NCBI GenBank assembly: GCA_947623455.1
Contig: OX392527.1
Location: 33,472,201-33,536,200, forward strand
Direction: 5' to 3'
Length of the DNA stretch: 64,000 bases
Source: Mimachlamys varia
Taxonomy: Eukaryota > Mollusca > Bivalvia > Pectinida > Pectinidae
The position numbers were made by a program, and so were the translations under genes. The notes under the pieces are model-generated. The model was not told where the DNA came from and did no database searches. It saw nothing but the letters and a program-made list of their open reading frames with translations. Positions 44,301 through 55,668 of the stretch are shown here, in pieces. How positions within the stretch are numbered: the stretch's first letter is position 1; the number at the start of each line of letters is the position of its first letter.

Positions 44301-44535
44301 ACCAAGACTACAGAGTAAAACAAAAACTGAAATATTGATTCCATTGGTGTTGTAAGTTGTGAGTACTGGTGGATTGCGTTCCCAGACCAATCAATACTAC
44401 AGCACACTTTCTTTGCCTCAAGTTTGTATATCTGTCTGTCAAGTTATGAACTTTGACTAGCACAAACTCACAACATTTTGTTTTGGTTTTCAGTGCTTTT
44501 GTTTTGAAGAACAGTTACTGAAGCCTCATGAGAAA
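37995..44535 (+). CDS. COX11: COX11, mitochondrial copper chaperone (3'-partial)
   Basis: COX11 sits in the mitochondrial inner membrane and delivers copper to the CuB site of COX1. The coding exons are 38029-38391, 39662-39817, 40720-40845 and 44494-44535, all GT-AG and in phase, giving 229 residues. The N-terminal 90 residues are basic and presequence-like. ITLYFLSLALFMLGMGF (about 94-110) is the single membrane helix, followed by the family motif ASVPLYRIFCQ with Cys120. GETALAFYTAENPTD and YFNKIQCFCF (copper ligands Cys216 and Cys218) are diagnostic. The human protein has about 47 more residues; the matching exon (YIDPEF region) is not in the window. The start follows a splice acceptor at 37994, so a 5' non-coding exon lies upstream. 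Confidence 0.96.
38414..38573. mobile_element. Nested inverted repeat next to the COX11 exon 1 donor
   Basis: The outer arms ACAGTTGCCTGAGTTTCTGT (onward, 38414-38438) and 38549-38573 are 25 bp with one mismatch. An inner inverted repeat CCCATTACAG / CTGTAATGGG lies between. The structure starts only 22 nt past the 5' splice site, so it could fold in the transcript. It is most simply a small MITE. Confidence 0.75.
38630..38712. repeat. 21-bp minisatellite, four copies
   Basis: CAACAAATGGCAATTCAACAT is repeated about four times in COX11 intron 1 with almost no divergence, so it is recent. Confidence 0.93.
39662..39817 (+). CDS. COX11: COX11 exon 2
   Basis: The acceptor TTTCTGTACAG ends at 39661. 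The exon has 52 codons, ATGQGGKATRGHDADKVEHM to LRWKFTPQQSFVN, matching the start of the intermembrane-space beta-rich domain. It is phase 0 on both sides, with donor GTATGT. Confidence 0.95.
40010..40570 (+). repeat. Composite interspersed repeat in COX11 intron 2
   Basis: This carries the landmarks CATTTATCAGATGTTGGGCT, GAGAAGTACTGGATGGATAA, CAGAAAAACAATATGGCAGA and the closing ATCAATGGAGGGCACCAATT. The order matches 31363-32500 and 11760-13100. It is diverged and non-coding. Confidence 0.6.
40720..40845 (+). CDS. COX11: COX11 exon 3
   Basis: The acceptor TTTTCTTGTAG ends at 40719. The exon has 42 codons beginning VALGETALAFYTAENPTDEP and ending YFNKIQ. Donor GTACTG at 40846 is non-ideal at position +4. 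The last 42 nt of this exon plus 26 nt of intron form the unit of the tandem array that follows. Confidence 0.95.
40804..41619 (+). repeat. 68-bp array duplicating the COX11 exon 3 / intron 3 boundary
   Basis: Twelve units of exactly 68 bp begin at 40804, 40872, 40940 and so on to 41552. Each has 42 nt of exon 3 (GTAAACCCTGTAGAGGCTGG to AAAATCCAG) and 26 nt of intron (GTACTGAATTATCTCCCCTA to ATCTA). The first unit is the real boundary. Ten of the eleven others keep CAG|GTACTG; the last reads CAGGGACTAA. Each junction between units, TCTCCCCTACATCTAG, resembles a 3' splice site, so every unit is also a potential 41-nt pseudo-exon. Read-through meets a TAG after eight codons. Divergence between units is very low. 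Confidence 0.96.
41660..43890 (+). repeat. 33-bp minisatellite, about 67 copies, open as an 11-residue repeat
   Basis: The unit GACCTGTTAGACCGGTATAA plus AGAGATGATTTGT encodes KEMICDLLDRY in one plus-strand frame. The frame stays open for 287, 262 and 93 codons and breaks at 41909, 42801 and 43618. Units with one extra G (TTTGGTGACTTG) recur at 41930 and 42822, 892 bp apart, showing block duplication of 27 units. It lies inside COX11 intron 3, with no splice signals joining it to COX11, so it is called non-coding. Confidence 0.93.
44494..44535 (+). CDS. COX11: COX11 exon 4 (CFCF copper motif)
   Basis: The acceptor TTTTGGTTTTCAG ends at 44493. The exon has 14 codons, CFCFEEQLLKPHEK, phase 0 on both sides, then donor GTAAGT at 44536. 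The two cysteines are the conserved copper ligands of COX11. The remaining C-terminal exon is outside the window. Confidence 0.95.
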
Positions 44536-47028
44536 GTAAGTGTTTCATTTCGTTTTTTTTTTTTTTTTAATTTATGCACAATTTAAGAAAATTGAATATT
44601 TGACCTTTTCTTTTCCAGGGATTTTCCTGTGAGAGGAAATCTTGAAATGTTAGATTGATGTTTTGCCAAAACTTTAGTCATGTTTGAAAGTCAGGGTGAA
44701 TTATCTCCCTTATGCCAAGGTCTTGAGTTTAATGGTCACAAAAGCTTCTAAATTATCCATATAAAACATAAATTCCCCCCCTCGTCCTTCTCTCACATTT
44801 CAAAATTGAAAAATAAACCCACCAAAATTTGCAAATATATGTAACCTTTGTAAGATTTTTTATAGGCTTATTAACCCTTTCAAGTGAGGAAAATATAGCA
44901 TCCATCTTTTGAAATAATTGTATTTTGACATTTTTTTGTCTGATCCAATAACTATATATATGGGAATACCATTTTGTTTGTTGATTCTTGTCTGCTACTG
45001 TTAATGTTACAGAAAAAGATAAATAAAATTCCTTTACCTCACCTCCCAATCATTTTGATGTAACCCAAGTAATTTTGACTTCATGTTTTTTTCTTCAAAA
45101 TTTCACACCCAGTAAAGACATTTTATATAATTTTTCTTTAAAGTTTGATGGGAAGTTAGCATTTCCGCCATTAATTCATTCAAACTTGAAGACATTTGAA
45201 TTCTTTTTTGGATTAGTTCATTATGAAATTTCAGGGGTGCATGAGTAGATTCTGACTTGTACATATGTATATTTAGCTATGTACATAAATAACATATATG
45301 CATGAATTGTTCATACAAAGCAAGGTGTAAGTAGAACCTGCACATGTATATATACCAGATATATTCTGTAGAACATGTTCTGTGTGACATTTCAGGGACT
45401 TTGATACCAATACCCTGTTAATCTTCCTTCCTCTGGAGTATCACACCTCATATTGTACTGAAGGTATCAGTCACACATAAAATGGCAGGGCTTTGTGAAC
45501 ATGTATACAATACATATTGACAATGCTGGAGAAAAGGTTTTGAAATGCAGTAATAGAATATTTGTTCTTCTGTCATTTTGCACATATAGAATATAGTAGT
45601 TATATCACAGCTTGAATTCACAAACTTTATTATTCCCTTTGTCATGTCTGATCATCCTTACACTTCACATGGCTTCATGTAGCCCTAGAGAATTGATGTT
45701 TTGTACACAAAAATATGTTTTTTTCTCTTGTATGAATCAAAATGTCATTGTATCTTTTTATGACATTTGCCTTTTTTCCTTTGGTTTGCTGTTTTAGTGC
45801 TATATAATGCTATGTAAATGATTTACATTTTAGATAATTCATCAGATCCGATTATATGTGAAAAAAATCCATTTCAATTTAATTAACATTAGTTAGAATT
45901 GTTAGCACTATGGTCAACAACCTTTGTTTCTATAGTATGAGGTACAGTCTTTGTTCTGAAATTTAAGCTGGCATTTGATTGAAATCCTGCACGAAGCACT
46001 TGTGTTTTAGCCTTCCTCTGAGATAAAGTTTGTGGGTGAAGGGCCTGTTAAGTGAGAGACATCATCTGTGTGTGTAACAAAGGAGGCTGAGGGGGCTGCT
46101 GTCCTGATGAGCTTATCAGCTGTAAAGTGTGTCAACAGGTGCTTGAACTGATAAGTTCAGGAACTTCATTTTCAATTTTTGTTCCTGCAGAAAGTTACAA
46201 AACTTTACAGAGACAACTTTTTCATAATACAATGTAGTATTAAGTGTGTACAGGATTATTTTACCCATCATATATTTACCAGTTATCATTGGTAAAATTC
46301 ACATTTGCCCCAGTGTCGATGGCATACTAAAATACCAAAACTTTCTACTCAAATATTTTTTTTTTCATTAATAAACTAGAATGATTCCTGTTTCCAGTAA
46401 ATTAAGGTTGTAGTAATATAAAACCAGAGACGTTTAAATGCACGAAAGAATTTTGTGAAATCTGTAGTAAAACTGTTGTTGCAAAAATACACCAGTCATG
46501 TTATTTACATATGTAGCTACTTTGAGAAAAACTTGAGATAACATAGAGAGTTTGACTATTTGTTGTGGAACTTCAGTCCTCAGCTGTCTGGGAGTCTGAC
46601 TAGGAAGTGTTGTGATGCTATCACACGCCAACAACAGTGTACATAGTATACAGGCTACATCATCAACAACCGATGACAGCCTGTATGAAATGCCGTATAT
46701 CAAAACTTCAAAATCAGCACCACAGCCTCAAACCTTGTGCTTTACTTCTTTAAGATATCGTCTTACTCCAGATAAAATTAGTTGGTGCTGCCAAGTTTTC
46801 AGACCATTACCAGAACAGTTTTTCCTTGAGTGACTTAAAAAGCCAAATATTTCACAGATTTCCTGCCTAGACAGAGGCATGAAGGAAAATATGGGATAAA
46901 TTGTACTTTTAGAAAATAACCAGACTTTTCTGTATCACATTGATCAGTAAATAATTAATTATAACCCAGTTCTTGATTTAAAATCTTACTAATGCACATG
47001 CTGCAAGCTTTGATAGTGACAAAATATT
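44536..47028 (+). other. COX11 intron 4, proximal part
   Basis: AT-rich intron with a T-run at 44553-44568. Open frames of 60-98 codons on both strands carry no recognised motif. A 9-bp inverted repeat ATACAGGCT / AGCCTGTAT lies at about 46648-46686. No exon was seen. Confidence 0.55.
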
Positions 47029-47235
47029 TTGGTTTGGTTTGGGGCATTTAAGGACTCGTCAGGTTTTAGTGGCGGAGGAAAGCTGGAGTTTCCAGAAAAA
47101 CCACTGACCAATGGTCAGTTCATGGCGACTGCCCCAGGGAGGCCTCAGACTCACGGATGACCCAGAGATGGAGGGCTAGTGGTAGCAGAATGTCCAACAC
47201 CTTATAGCCAATGGCCACTGTGACCTCAGTTTCAG
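47029..47235 (-). mobile_element. tRNA-derived SINE, minus strand
   Basis: The reverse complement matches the SINE at 9356-9578: CACTAGCCCTCCATCTCTGG, GGGGCAGTCGCCA, ACTGACCATTGGTCAGTGG, CTCCAGCTTTCCTCC, GAGTCCTTAAATG, then CCAAACCAAACC. The tRNA boxes are decayed. The minus-strand frame 47120-47323 is not a gene. Confidence 0.82.
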
Positions 47236-48621
47236 AAGAACCTTTCAATGAAACAAAATGAGGCACATTTTGAATATATTCTTTGAGTTGATATTCATGT
47301 AACATTTCTAATTTCAAGGACATTTTAACATCAATTCTCTTGCTAAATGTAAGAAAGTACAGAACTGTAGGTTGAAATATGCTGGCCTCTTGTTCCCATG
47401 AATATATTTGAACATTTTAAATTTGTTTTCAAATTTGATATTGCGATAAAGTTCACTCTATGGTATTCCATACTTACCAGGGTGCCACATATTGACTAGG
47501 CCAAGCCTCCATATTATAGCATCAACAGGATTGGTTTTATGGTTTTTTGCATTAAAAATTCCTATCCATTTTATGTCTTACATTACCAGATATTTTACCA
47601 TTATTCCAGTATACCCTAGGACTTAGAACCTTAAGCTAATCAACATACTTCCAGTGATGTTGAATTATTGATGTTACTTACTGTGGTAGGGTCTTATCTA
47701 GATGCCGTTCAGTGTAAATATAAAAGCTCAGACTTCCACTAGACTAAAAGATAAATTTGGAATAAATCTTTATTTCCTGATATTCTTTTAACACTAACAT
47801 TTGAATCAAATGAATGTCTAAATATAAGTATTAGCATATACATGTATTTGTAAGTAAATCATTTCTTCATCTTGATTCTGTTGTCTACAGCAGCAGTAGA
47901 GATCATTGACAATGCTATTCATGTTTAAGATCTTTTGGGGGAAAACCAATTTTATTTGTTTTGGTTCTTGTGATTGTTAATAGTCAGTAATAAAGGACGT
48001 GACTTGTGAAGTTATGCGAAAACACATGGAAACATTTTTTGTTGTGTGAACAGTGTAAGATTTGGTATCCAGCCAAAGATAAATAGTGAAAGTACTGTAC
48101 CGTACATATTGTGGAGTTTGACCTCCCGAAGAGAGAAGAATGGTCGACAAGGGAGATAAATTATATATGAGATGTCAGTTAATACTGTACTATTGACCAT
48201 AAAGTGTAGCCCACGGATCATCGGTACTGGTATACATTATGTATAGGAGAAAGTGTGAAATTAACTATAGTTCTTATTTTATGTTTGGAAAGAAAAGAAT
48301 GATAAACCTCTAAGTACATCTCATGATCAGGAAGAATTCTACATGTACTGTCTCTCGTCACGCTCACCTGAAAATGTAATATTGTATTCTATCAAATTAC
48401 TTCCCTTTGTTGGTTCATACAGTTAAATAATATTTCATCTTAATTCATAGACCTGATGTATGATTAGTTTTCGTATCCCCTAACTCAACACACTGCATTC
48501 ATTCTATGGATCGAGACATTTTATCATAACTGTATCCTTCATTACAACTTTGAATACCAGAAAGAAAATACAGGATTAATAGATATATGTGGGTATTTGG
48601 CTGATATAGAAGTCTTGGGCT

Positions 48622-48714
48622 GATATAAGGGTTTCACTAGTTATTGAGAAACTGTATTACATGTAAAGAGATGTTTAGTTATTGAGAAACTGTATTACAT
48701 GTAAAGAGATGTTT
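48622..48714. repeat. Tandem duplication, 37-bp unit
   Basis: TAGTTATTGAGAAACTGTAT followed by TACATGTAAAGAGATGTT occurs twice in direct succession, within COX11 intron 4. Confidence 0.85.
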
Positions 48715-49854
48715 TTGTTAAAATGCATTTCAAGGACAACAAAAATGAACCAATCATTTGACGTTTTTACGAATATTCATCTTTCCTACCAATATTGTAT
48801 AAGTTATTGATTTTGAAATAATATGTGCTGGAAAAATTATAAACAGTTTTGTCAGTCTTAACATTAACATCTTCTAAATGAATAAGGAAGGGTTACCAAT
48901 AGCTTGTTTTATGTATCAAGGGGGCAATAACTGACTGAAACACTGTAATCTCTTAAAGGTCCCTGATAAGTTCTTGCGTCTCTCGTCTCCTGAGTCCGAT
49001 CTGAACTAGTCCATTTCACAGCTGGTACTATTGTGTATGACTTAATAGCTACAAAGACATGTTGCATCTGCAATGTTTAGTATGACCTTCGGTAGCCAGT
49101 GAACAGATGAATGTGTATCTCATTGAGATCAGAGATGACTTTGAGTGTTTTGTGAATGTTTTCACGCCTCTCCTCCTGGTACACGGAGTGCTATATATGT
49201 GCCAGGTGTGCTGCCAATCTAATGGTGCAGTTTGTGTTACATTTTGTGTTCCCCTGCACCATCTGAATGAGCTGTCCCACTCCTGTCTTGAAGGATAATG
49301 AAATTAGCATTAGAAATTCAGTGAGCAGCTTCTGAAGTAATTAGGGTTCCCTCGTTTCTGTAAAATGTTAGCTGTTATAGCAATCTGTGCAGTGACTGAC
49401 TGCAACTTCAGAACTCCTTTGTCCTAGCTACAGAAGACATTAGATGAAATGAGCATTTATATTTCTCTATATTCTGGGTTATTTTAAGGCAGACTTGAAC
49501 CTTCATGACCTTTCATTATCACAGAATAACTGATATATTCTCTATATATCCATCACAATGAGTCTCTAGGATGTCCTTTCTCAAGATATCTGAGATATAT
49601 TCTGTTGTTATGTGCTGAGTCAGGATATTAGATCATATCAGATCATAAAAATCTCTATAGGCAAGCATCAGTCAGAAGTCATTTACCCCTGAAGACGTAT
49701 GTGAATTCTACCAAATTAAAGGATGGAATAGTTCATTATGAAATTGCAGATGTGAATGAGTTAAGAGTTTCCACTTAATTTCTATAATGTTTTTCTAAGA
49801 GTTTCCTGAAAGTTAAAGATTATGTTGCTTCATCTCTATTATCCTGGTTTGGTA
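48715..49854 (+). other. COX11 intron 4, no feature seen
   Basis: Single-copy-looking AT-rich DNA. The 63-codon frame at 49107-49298 shows no recognised motif. Confidence 0.4.
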
Positions 49855-50340
49855 ATAGAACATCTGATAAACTCTATCCCCTAGAGGTAAAGGAAAATCT
49901 GACAAACTTTATCCCCTGGAGGTAAAGGAAAATCTGACAAACTTTATCCCCTAGAGGTAAAGGAATATCTGACAAACTCTATCCCCCAGAGGTAAAAGTA
50001 TGCCTGACAAACTTAATCCCCTAGAGGTAAAGGAAAATCTGACAAACTTTATCCCCTAGAGGTAAAGGAAAATCTTACAAACTTTATACCCTAGAGGTAA
50101 AGGAAAATCTGACAAACTTTATCCCCTAGAGGTAAAGGAAAGTCTTACAAACTTTATACCCTAGAAGTAAAGGAATATCTGACAAACTTTATCCCCTAGA
50201 GGTAAATGAATATCTGACAAACTCTATCCCCTAGAGGTAAAGGAATATCTGACAAACTCTATCCCCTAGAGGTAAAGGTATGTCTGACAAACTTTATCCC
50301 CTAGAGGTAAAGGAATATCTGACAAACTTTATCCCCAGAG
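49855..50340. repeat. 35-bp minisatellite, about 14 copies
   Basis: The unit AGGAAAATCTGACAAACTTT plus ATCCCCTAGAGGTAA has scattered substitutions (AAACTC/AAACTT, GAATATC/GAAAATC). Each unit contains AGAGGTAAAG, which resembles a weak 5' splice site. It lies within COX11 intron 4. Confidence 0.93.
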
Positions 50341-52387
50341 GCCTTCTCAGTAAGGGGATATCTTCTGCATGCTCTTCTGGTCCTAGTGTACCTAATTCTA
50401 GCTCCACTTTAATTTAGTTTTACAGGAATAACACAGGTCATCTCAATGACCCTCCATCATCCTGTAGGAAACACAATACTGAAGTAATTAAACAGAACAA
50501 AGGCCACTGCTGAGCCTGACAATGATGCATAATTGTCTGCTATCATAGTCAAATACTACAGCTGATTTGTAAGCAGTATTTCCTTTGTGAGAAATTACAA
50601 CTGACAGAACCGGATGTTTACAGAATGTTAACACTGTAACTGTTTCAAAGAGAGTTGAATCAGATTTCTGTTTCACTGTATTCTCAAATGTAGCTGTTTC
50701 AGTCCCGAGACTGTCCCTGTGATTTTTTCTTTTTTTTTTGGTAAAATCAAAATTGTCGTGTATGTTTGATTGACCAGCAATATCAATATGCTAACTAAGT
50801 CGGTAAATATTTGTCCTCATATAGAATTTGTCCTCAATCATGGGTGAAAAGGACCAAAAAAACCTTGTGGGAGGACTGGAGTGAGGCAGACGGCCGGAAT
50901 ATTTTGCTCTTTATATTGTTAATTAACATGAGAATAAACTATAATTCTATTATAAGGCTGTGGAAAGCTGTCCTAGGCTTGGTGGCTTCTACACATTCTG
51001 TGCTGAAGAAAATCATAAAAAATAATGTGTACAGACAGTAACAAAGGAATTATGGTAGAGAAAGTGTTTTTCTTTCACGAATTAACTATCCACTCGTCAC
51101 ATATGTGTAATAACATTATAACTCTAGCCATGGCCGAACAGACTTTATTGGTGACAAAGGAGTTTAAAAATTAATGGAATCTGATTTGCATCTCTTTGTC
51201 AGCATCCATTTGTACTTGCGTACCCAGTGACTCACTCCTAGCGTGGGTAGTTTTTATATTGACTCAATAAATTATACTACATCACAATAGCACTGGGGGG
51301 GGGGGGGGGGGGATCACCTTGTACCACAGTGTCCTCCGGATCCAATTCCCGTCACATGTCAGGTGTACTCAGGTGTAGCCTCAAGGGTTACCATGGTAAT
51401 GAGAAATTAATGAATTTTTGAATTAAATAGAGTATTGGTTTATAGTATTTGATTCAATAACAGGTTGATTTTTGTTTCATCCTTGACTAGGAAATGTTTT
51501 GTTATAGACACGTGTAGTTGTAATAAAAAATCATCATGACAACAGAAGTCAAGCTCTGAAGCATTAAATTCATGTGTTGGTATAAACATATAAAGATTTG
51601 ATTTAGTAAGGAAAACAAAAACTATAAAAAGCTCTTTTCTGAAGTTGAATGTGCTCCATTCAGCAAGCTTAAGAGTCTAGTGACAAATTTTTGGGACATG
51701 CTTGTGCGTAAATTAAATATAAGATGTATTTCTCTATAATAAAAATCTGCAGATGATATGTTAATGTTTGTATATTAAACTTGTGTTCTGTTACACTCAT
51801 GAGTCATACACCCGTTTCACGTTGTCGCTCAGCTGGATACATTGACAAACAGAATTTAACCTTTGTCAATACTTAACTTTTTAGGTTTTCTCCATATATA
51901 CAAACAGATAAACTAAGGGAATGCAAGCTTATTTTGTAGCCTGACCAGGGACAAGATTAAATAAATGAGAGCAATTGACAGTGATAAGATTACAGAACAG
52001 GATCAAGCTAATGTGTAACCTGACTAACAGCAACATTCAGGGATAGGAGCTGGTGTCTAACCAGTGGCAATACAAAGGGGATAGGAACTGGTTTTGTAAG
52101 CCTGACCACTAACAAGCTGTCTGGATCAATTCAACAGTGCTGGAATGTCAACACAACAGCAGTAACATGGTGCTAACCATCATCCTGTCTGGGAGTATAA
52201 AGGAGTTACTTAGATGGTAGGAAAACCACAAAACTTCTCTCTTGTTGCAGCACTGGGGACAAATTAAACTGCAAACTGAGGCTTAACTAGCACTCAGATA
52301 TGACCAGGTCACCATGCTCAATCTCACACACTGAAATCATACAAGATCCTCATACACTAGAGTCACTCATATAAAGGGAACAGACAA
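50341..52387 (+). other. COX11 intron 4, no gene seen
   Basis: AT-rich DNA with a G-run at 51295-51312 that is likely to be length-uncertain. Open frames are short and without motifs. Confidence 0.45.
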
Positions 52388-55300
52388 GCTCCCCACACAC
52401 TGGAGTCAGACAAGCTCCTCACACACTGGAGTCAGACAAGCTCCTCACACACTGGAGTCAGACAAGCTCTTCACACACTGGAGTCAGACAAGCTCCTCAC
52501 ACACTGGAGTCAGACAAGCTCTTCACACACTGGAGTCAGACAAGCTCCTCACACACTGGAGTCAGACAAGCTCTTTATACACTGGGGTCAGACAAGCTCT
52601 TCACACACTGGAGTCAGACAAGCTCCTCACCCACTGGAGTCAGACAAGTTCCTCACACACTGGAGTCAGACAAGCTTTTCACACACTGGTGTCAGACAAG
52701 CTCTTCACACACTGGGGTCAGATAAGCTCTTCACACACTGGGGTCAAACAAGCTCCTCACACACTGGAGTCAGACAAGCTCCTCACATACTGGAGTTAGA
52801 CAAGCTCCTCACACACTGGTGTCAGACAAGCTCTTCACACACTGGGGTCAGATAAGCTCTTCACACACTGGGGTCAAACAAGCTCCTCACACACTGGAGT
52901 CAGACAAGCTCCTCACATACTGGAGTTAGACAAGCTCCTCACACACTGGGGTCAGGCAAGCTCCTCTGACACACTGGAGTCAGACAAACACTTCACACAC
53001 TGGGGTCAGACAAGCTCCTCACACACTGGAGTCAGACAAGCTCTTAACACACTTGAGTCAGACAAGCTCTTCACACACTGGAGTCAGACAAGCTCCTCAC
53101 ACACTGGAGTCAAACAAGCTCCTCACACACTGGGGTCAGACAAGCTCATCTGACACACTGGAGTCAGACAATCTCCTCACCCACTGGGGTCAGACAAGCT
53201 CCTCACACACTGGAGTCAGACAAGCTCCTCACCCACTGGGGTCAGACAAGCTCCTCACACACTGGGGTCAGACAAGCTCCTCTGTCACACTGGAGTCAGA
53301 CAAGCTCCTCACACACTGGAGTCAGACAAGCTCTTCACACACTGGAGTCAGACAAGCTCTTCACACACTGAGGTCAGACAAGCTCCTCACCCACTGGAGT
53401 CAGACAAACACTTCACACACTGGGGTCAGACAAGCTCCTCGCACACTGGAGTCAAACAAGCTCCTCACACACTGGAGTCAGACAAGCTCCTCACACACTG
53501 GAGTCAAACAAGCTCCTCACACACTGGAGTCAGACAAGCTCCTCACATACTGGAGTCAAACAAGCTCCTCACACACTGGAGTCAGACAAGCTCCTCACAC
53601 ACTGAGTCAGACAAGCTCCTCACACACTGGAGTCAGACAAGCTCCTCACCCACTGGGGTCAGACAAGCTCCTCTGACACACTGGAGTCAGACAAGCTCCT
53701 CACACACTGGAGTCAGACAAACACTTCACACACTGGGGTCAAACAAGCTCTTCACACACTGGAGTCAAACAAGCTCCTCACCCACTGGAGTCAAACAAGC
53801 TCCTCACACACTGGGGTCAGACAAGCTCCTCTGACACACTGGAGTCAGACATTCTCCTCACCCACTGGGGTCAGACATTCTCCTCACACACTGGAGTCGG
53901 ACAAGCTCCTCACACACTGGGGTCAAACAAGCTCCTCACACACTGGAGTCAGACAAGCTCCTCATACACTGGAGTCAGACAAGCTCCTCACCCACTGGAG
54001 TCAGACAAGCTCCTCACACACTGGAGTCAGACAAGCTCCTCACACACTGGGGTCAGACAAGCTCCTCACACACTGGAGTCAGACAAGCTCCTCACACACT
54101 GGGGTCAGACAAGCTCCTCTGACACACTGGAGTCAGACAAGCTCCTCACACACTGAAGTCAGACAAGCTGCTCACACACTGGGGTAAAACAAGCTCCTTA
54201 CACACTGGAGTCAGACAAGCTCCTTACACACTGGAGTCAGACAAGCTCCTCACACACTGGAGTCAGACAAGCTGCTCACACACTGGGGTAAAACAAGCTC
54301 CTCACAAACTGGAGTCAGACAAGCTCCTCACACACTGGAGTCAGACAAGCTGCTCACACACTGGAGTCAGACAAGATCCTCACACACTGGGGTAAAACAA
54401 GCTCCTCACACACTGGAGTCAGACAAGCTCCTCACACACTGGAGTCAGACAAGCTCCTCACACACTGGGGTAAAACAAGCTCCTCACACACTGGAGTCAG
54501 ACAAGCTCCTCACACACTGGAGTCAGACAAGCTCCTCACACACTGGAGTCAGACAAGCTCCTCACACACTGGAGTCAGACAAGCTCCTCACACACTGGAG
54601 TCAGACAAGCTCCTCACACACTGGGGTAAAACAAGCTCCTCACCCACTGGAGTCAGACAAGCTCCTCACCCACTGGAGTCAGACAAGCTCCTCACACACT
54701 GGGGTCAGACAAGCTCCTCACACACTGGGGTAAGACAAGCTCCTCACACACTGGGGTCAGACAAGCTCCTCACCCACTGGGGTCAGACAAGCTGCTCACA
54801 CACTGGGGTCAGACAAGCTCCTCACACACTGGGGTCAGACAAGCTCCTCACCCACTGGGGTCAGACAAGCTCCTCACACACTGGAGTCAGACAAGCTCCT
54901 CACACACTGGAGTCAGACAAGCTCCTCACACACTGGAGTCAGACAAGCTCCTCACACACTGGAGTCAGACAAGCTCCTCACACACTGGAGTCAAACAAGC
55001 TCCTCACACACTGGAGTCAGACAAGCTCCTCACACACTGGGGTCAGACAAGCTCCTCACACACTGGAGTCAGACAAGCTCCTCACACACTGGAGTCAGAC
55101 AAGCTCCTCACACACTGGGGTAAAACAAGCTCCTCACACACTGGGGTCAGACAAGCTCCTCACACACTGGGGTCAGACAAGCTCCTCACCCACTGGGGTC
55201 AGACAAGCTCCTCACACACTGGAGTCAGACAAGCTCCTCACACACTGGAGTCAGACAAGCTCCTCACACACTGGAGTCAGACAAGCTCCTCACACACTGG

Positions 55301-55668
55301 AGTCAGACAAGCTCCTCACACACTGGAGTCAAACAAGCTCCTCACACACTGGAGTCAGACAAGCTCCTCACACACTGGGGTCAGACAAGCTCCTCACACA
55401 CTGGAGTCAGACAAGCTCCTCACACACTGGAGTCAGACAAGCTCCTCACACACTGGGGTAAAACAAGCTCCTCACACACTGGGGTCAGACAATCTCCTCA
55501 CACACTGGGGTAAAACAAGCTCCTCACACACTGGGGTCAGACAAGCTCCTCACACACTGGAGTCAGACAAGCTCCTCACACACTGGAGTCAAACAAGCTC
55601 CTCACACACTGGAGTCAGACAAGCTCCTCACACACTGGAGTCAGACAAGCTCCTCACACACTGGAGTG
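52388..55668. repeat. 26-bp minisatellite, about 125 copies, with higher-order blocks
   Basis: The unit is CACACACTGGAGTCAGACAA plus GCTCCT, with a few alleles (GGGGTCA, GTCAAAC, GGGGTAAAAC, CACCCACTG, a 27-28 bp CTCTGACACAC form). Block duplications are visible: a five-unit block repeats 130 bp apart at about 52688/52818, and a 13-unit block repeats 338 bp apart at about 54849/55187. The 207-codon open frame at 53053-53676 is a product of the array (three units give 26 codons). Confidence 0.96.

Noticed and set aside
53053..53676. 207-codon open frame
   Set aside because: It is produced by the 26-bp satellite, whose three-unit period gives 26 codons. It shows no gene signals.
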